Assembly (NCBI GenBank): GCA_948567375.1
Contig: OX419757.1
Span: 58,714,001-58,778,000 of the forward strand
Direction: 5' to 3'
DNA length: 64,000 nt
Source: Lunularia cruciata
Lineage: Eukaryota > Streptophyta > Marchantiopsida > Lunulariales > Lunulariaceae
Shown piece by piece: positions 60,269 to 64,000 of this stretch. The notes below the pieces were generated by a model that saw only the letters and a list, made by a program, of their open reading frames with translations, was not told the origin of the DNA and searched no databases. Position 1 is the stretch's first letter; each line of letters starts with the position of its first letter. Position numbers and translations under genes: made by a program.

Positions 60269-60559
60269 ATAGTATGCAGATGCAGGATACGAGAGTAGTC
60301 AAGACAAGAAATATATAATTCACCTTCTAAAAAACTACATCCATAGAAACACAGGAGGTGCTTTATTGATACTCTAAGCAATTGCCACACCAAGAGCTTT
60401 TTCCTTTCTCTCTCACGGCTCCATAAGAATAAGCTTGAAGTCATGCAAAGGCTTTCTCTAGCCCAGGCATATACAAGCAGCCCATCTAACCCTAGTTAAG
60501 ATCTAACTATGGTTACACTAACTAGACTAACTCAAAACCAAAGAGTCAATTACCTAACA
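60269..60559 (-). repeat. Copia LTR, partial at the gap
   Basis: Reads on the minus strand from TGTTAGGTAATTG (60559) leftwards. It is related to 49060-49323 and carries an AATAAA polyadenylation-type signal (about 60367-60372 on the minus strand) and a CTTGGTGTGGCAATTGC stretch. No purine tract precedes it, so it would be the 5' LTR of a second minus-strand copia element, or a solo LTR, largely hidden by the gap. Confidence 0.5.
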
Positions 60560-61180
60560 AACTTGATGCCGTGTGTAAGAAGAGAATACACAATCATTCA
60601 GCATAGTCAGATTTGAGTGGACTTTCTGAATTTCTTGTTTCTTATAGATTCTTCTATAATATGTTAATCACATGCATCCGAATCCTCCACAAAACTATGA
60701 GGAATTTAAAGAGCAAAATGTACTCAGTGACCTCCTCCACAAAACTATGAGGAATTAATGTGCAAGATGTACTCAATGGTTAGAACTGTTATTTCTACTT
60801 ATGAAAATTGACTTTTATCTAGACAAGTATATTTTTGAAACCGGGATATATGTGGGGTTTATCTGATTGAATCTTATCAAATAGACCAGCATATAGACCT
60901 AGGGGCCATTTGAATGAAAGTCTTCGACCCATGGGTTCGTAGACTAACAAGGATACACCAAACTATATTTATGTGCAAAAATGCTTGCTTTTTTTTAAGT
61001 TTTTTATAGAAGTCAAATGTTGCATGGTAATGTAACTTCTTCATCACCAAGTGCCAAAGAATTAAAACTATTAGACATTTTCCAGAGGAAGATTGTTCTA
61101 CATTTTTTGGGAAGAAAATTATAAACCAATTTGGGGTGATTTTATAATAATAGTAGTTTTTTCTTATTAATTAAAAGACA
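60560..61180. other. Noncoding DNA
   Basis: AT-rich. The segment CCTCCACAAAACTATGAGGAATT occurs twice (about 60681 and 60734), a small direct repeat. No gene. Confidence 0.5.
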
Positions 61181-61222
61181 AGAGCCTCCGATCACAAGAA
61201 GGATCGGAAGACCCCATCAAGC
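61181..61222 (-). repeat. LINE-like 3'-tail motif, copy 3
   Basis: The minus strand reads GATGGGGTCTTCCGATCC, then a perfect 6-bp stem CCGATC/GATCGG (61207-61188), then GGAGGCTC and an A/T-rich tail with TTAATAAG. It shares the GGGGTCTTCC core with 41557-41572 and 21578-21594. Confidence 0.5.
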
Positions 61223-61264
61223 TGTACAAAGATAAAATACAGAAGGTAATGCAAATCAGCAAAA

Positions 61265-61332
61265 CATGTGTGAAATTGCTTAATTATTAATAAATATTAT
61301 TATCTATTAATAATTAAGCAATTTCACATATG
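61265..61332. repeat. 28-bp inverted repeat, AT-rich hairpin
   Basis: Arms 61265-61292 and 61305-61332, 27 of 28 positions complementary, with a 12-nt spacer. It begins CATGTGTGAAATTGC. It may be a small foldback transposon or a hairpin RNA source; no gene around it. Confidence 0.85.
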
Positions 61333-63311
61333 TCTTATTGATTTGGTCTAATATCCTGTAATAATTCATATATTGTAGAAGTAAGGAACTAGAGGAAAGT
61401 GCATCTATCACCTAGCAAAGTTATGACGTTCATCTGATCTCATGCTAATAATGGATTATGTACTTATAAAGACTCAACCACTGCGCATCAATTTATGCGT
61501 ATTACTCTGAGACAGTTTAATCATAGATATCATCACAGTATCAGATTGGAGAATATTTAGTCGGCCGCAATCTCAATTGACTTACGTGAAATCTTCATTA
61601 CTAGCTATCCTGCACTGAAATTCAACATTGACATGGCCTATGGTAAATGATACTGCATAACCAAGTCAGATACTGGACGTAAATTAAGTTGCGAAATAGA
61701 ACGTGCCATTTTATTCTACTGAAGGTGTGACTTTCTTCTGTCGGATAGTCTGGATAGCTAGAGCACGAGTTACATATATCTCGACATTCGCACTTGCGCT
61801 TTACATACAGTACAGTACTCTCTGACTTTGATGAAATGTCATCTCGGTTGAATGTTTGCAGCGTCATTACTCCTATATGATCTGGAATTTCTCGAAATGC
61901 TCAACGTCGGACTCCTAAAGTTGACTTGAGGTCAGGTTAAGTGAGATGAACTCAGTTGCTTATTCAAATGAAATGAAGCCAAATGAAATGCAGTGAGAGA
62001 TACAGTAAGCACGTGTGAGAGGCATTTTCTTACATGTAAAGGCCCTGGACAGAAGTTGAGTGGGGTTAGAATCTAAAATGCGTGTTTGAGGTCCTCTTCA
62101 AATGGCTGCCAGCGGGTTCGCACTTATTTGCATCTTGATTCTGATTTGCACCAATCTTTTCGTCTTATTCAAGCATCCAATTGATTCAGGTGCATCATGG
62201 GTTGTAATCATACACCACAAATTCTTGTGAACGTAGGCAGTATTTCTACATTGTAGAAATTGATTAGAGAATGCTGTCTTTGAAGAGTATAAATCCCGTA
62301 AAACTCGTATAGAGCATGTAGTCTGCGTGTATTTGGGATGACGGAAGGAGTACGAATGCATTTCAGATTTGACTTCAGATTCTATCCGTCCTGTTTTACG
62401 AATGACGTTGGGTTTTCAATCGGAAGCGTCTTAGGGGACTTTCGGATTGGTTCGAATATTCTTTTCGACGTACACCGTAAAGGATTTGGAAAAACCATGA
62501 TGATGTCCCGCAAGCGGCTACACGGCTGATAAGATTCAAACAATATCCAAAGAGTTTGCGGAAGAGCAAAAGGTATAGAAACGCAGGACAGAGGGTCTCG
62601 GCTCTTGATACTTGGTCTTTCCCAAAGTGTAGGGTGAAAGAAAATAGAACATTCAAAATCAAGTTAGTCTGCAATTGAAAGATGGGACTTTCTGCAACTA
62701 GCACTCTTCACATGTGAATGGTAATCCACACCAACTTCCGCCCAAAGTTGTTGATGTTTGATGTATGTTACATCCGTCGTTTCGCTTGTGATCCAGATGC
62801 TTCACACTTCACGCTGAAGATACCTCAGAGAGTGGATGTCAAGTTGGAACTCACATGCACCAAGATCAGTGTATTACACAGCAATCTCTTGGACGAGACC
62901 AAGCAGACATACCCTTATGTGGGTCGAAGATGACGACTTCCCTATAGCTTGTGATGACTGTGTACTGCTCGATACGTTCTGGAGGAGGTGAAATTCATGC
63001 TGGAAACTGAAGGGCAGATCAATTGAATGGTGACCTGAGTTGTAGAGTTTGACTTGACGGTAAGTGAATGGAGCAGAAGAGACCATTTGTAAGCTGTGGT
63101 GTCATCATAACGAGGAGGTTGGTTGAGCAAGACTTGGTATACTCGATTCGGACTGATTCCTGCGCCAGGGGACGCTTCTCCTGCTCGTCATATGTTGACA
63201 AAATACTGAAACCAGAAGTATGTTCAGTTCAGATGGTGGGGAATTTCATCTGGAAGGACAAGGACGAGAGTTGAGCGTGGGATGGGCCGCCTTTTACAAG
63301 AGCCAAATGCC
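61333..63311. other. Intergenic DNA and probable GALAK 3' untranslated region
   Basis: Base composition is less AT-rich than the arms. Several short overlapping frames on both strands between 62700 and 63300 show no recognisable domain. The bases just left of 63312 should be the GALAK 3' UTR. Confidence 0.45.
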
Positions 63312-63858
63312 CTACATAACATGTGCTCTGTCAGCAGATTCACATATGACGGCGACTGGTGTATCTTGTATATTTCTCACGAGTCCTGGTTGGGCCTGCT
63401 TGTAAAGCCTTTCAACATATGCTGAAGCAGCTTCGGCCATTTCTGCAGCCACAAATGCCACACAGCAACCCCTGAAACCAGCTCCACTAAATCTTGCTCC
63501 ATAAACTCCTGGCGCATCTAGAAGTATCTGACGTAGCTGGACTAGAGGTTCACAACCTGTCACATGCAGTCAGAAAACGTTTTCCTGTTTGGTCTTCCGA
63601 CGAACACAACACAACACCTTGTAGCACATGCTGATCTGTATCACCTGTTACTGAGAAGTGAACTATCATGCTCTCGCGATCAAGACTTTGCAAGATGGGT
63701 AAAAGAAAAAAAGGCCGATCTTGGATCTTGTACCAAACGTGAAATGTCATCTTAGAAGCCAGAGATTTTGATTTACCGCACTCGTAGTTTTCGATGGAGC
63801 TTTGTCCCGACTCTGACATCAACTTGCCAAAATGTTCAAGATCTCCGGTGGACCATAT
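63312..63858 (-). CDS. GALAK: Galacturonokinase, C-terminal exons (partial)
   Basis: Two exons on the minus strand: 63858-63777 and the last exon 63556-63312, with a 220-bp GT-AG intron. The exons encode IWSTGDLEHFGKLMSESG, SIENYECG, then CEPLVQLRQILLDAPG and YGARFSGAGFRGCCVAFV, ending ICESADRAHVM. GARFSGAGFRGCC is the glycine-rich C-terminal motif of the GHMP kinase family; the whole tail matches plant galacturonokinase more closely than galactokinase. The enzyme phosphorylates free D-galacturonic acid to galacturonic acid 1-phosphate, a salvage route for pectin sugar towards UDP-galacturonate, in the cytosol. The ATP-binding N-terminal part lies beyond 64000. The first exon listed starts after a CAG acceptor at 63859. 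Confidence 0.85.
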
Positions 63859-64000
63859 CTGTATCCCTGGATAGAGGAAGTCTTATTCTTATGCTTGACC
63901 GCAGAAATAATCGCAGGTAACGATCCCGACTAATGTGGTAGATTTCGAGCAAGACGAAAACTCGTTATTTTACTAATAGTAGTCCACTATTGAAAATCGG
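63859..64000 (-). other. GALAK intron, running off the window
   Basis: Minus strand, ends in a CAG acceptor before ATA TGG. No coding similarity to the expected preceding GALAK exon is seen in these 142 bases, so the intron probably continues past the edge. Confidence 0.6.

Noticed and set aside
62718-63274. Short frames on both strands left of GALAK as a separate gene
   Set aside because: No recognisable domain or splice structure; probably 3' UTR and intergenic DNA.

Overview
This is a 64 kb piece of a nuclear plant genome: AT-rich, gene-poor and full of decayed transposons. Only two host genes can be supported. One is a complete class II trehalose-6-phosphate synthase (TPS) gene on the minus strand (24379-27349, three coding exons). 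The other is the 3' end of a galacturonokinase gene (GALAK), also on the minus strand (63312-63858), whose 5' part lies beyond the right edge. Both have plant-type GT-AG introns and belong to plant carbohydrate metabolism. The repeat-rich layout with few genes would fit a seedless land plant such as a bryophyte, but I cannot fix the species from sequence alone.

Left arm (1-16750). A minus-strand LTR retrotransposon runs off the left edge (its LTR is 510-1039, with a tRNA-Met-type primer site next to it). Then come tandem duplications and unassigned AT-rich DNA. A large decayed Ty3/gypsy element occupies about 6756-16643: LTR body, gag remnants, RT, RNase H and integrase on the plus strand, then a roughly 3.3 kb antisense reading frame rich in coiled coil, then a purine tract and the other LTR. 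A 692-bp solo LTR of a different family sits inside the antisense frame. Removing it, together with one copy of its 4-bp target duplication, rejoins the frame. A diverged fragment of the same gypsy family precedes the element (5500-6412).

Centre (16750-49000). Mostly AT-rich DNA without recognisable genes, holding the TPS gene and its roughly 2 kb upstream region. That region is pyrimidine-rich in the sense direction, GC-rich at its far end, and contains short upstream ORFs near the start codon. A minus-strand non-LTR (LINE-like) relic lies at 41522-42093. Its 3'-tail motif recurs near 21.6 kb and 61.2 kb. Simple repeats and two G-rich tracts able to form quadruplexes are also present.

Right arm (49000-64000). 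A minus-strand Ty1/copia relic with polypurine tract and 3' LTR (about 49060-51480), a GC-rich double hairpin (51527-51704), a solo LTR with a perfect 5-bp target duplication (51870-52601), a PIF/Harbinger transposase pseudogene (54153-55441) behind a tandem-repeat array, an unidentified spliced repeat-type ORF (56471-57889), more satellite-like repeats, a 200-base assembly gap (60069-60268), a copia LTR, a strong AT-rich hairpin (61265-61332), and finally GALAK.

Many premature stops in the transposon frames look like single C-to-T or G-to-A changes, as expected for cytosine-methylated, silenced elements.
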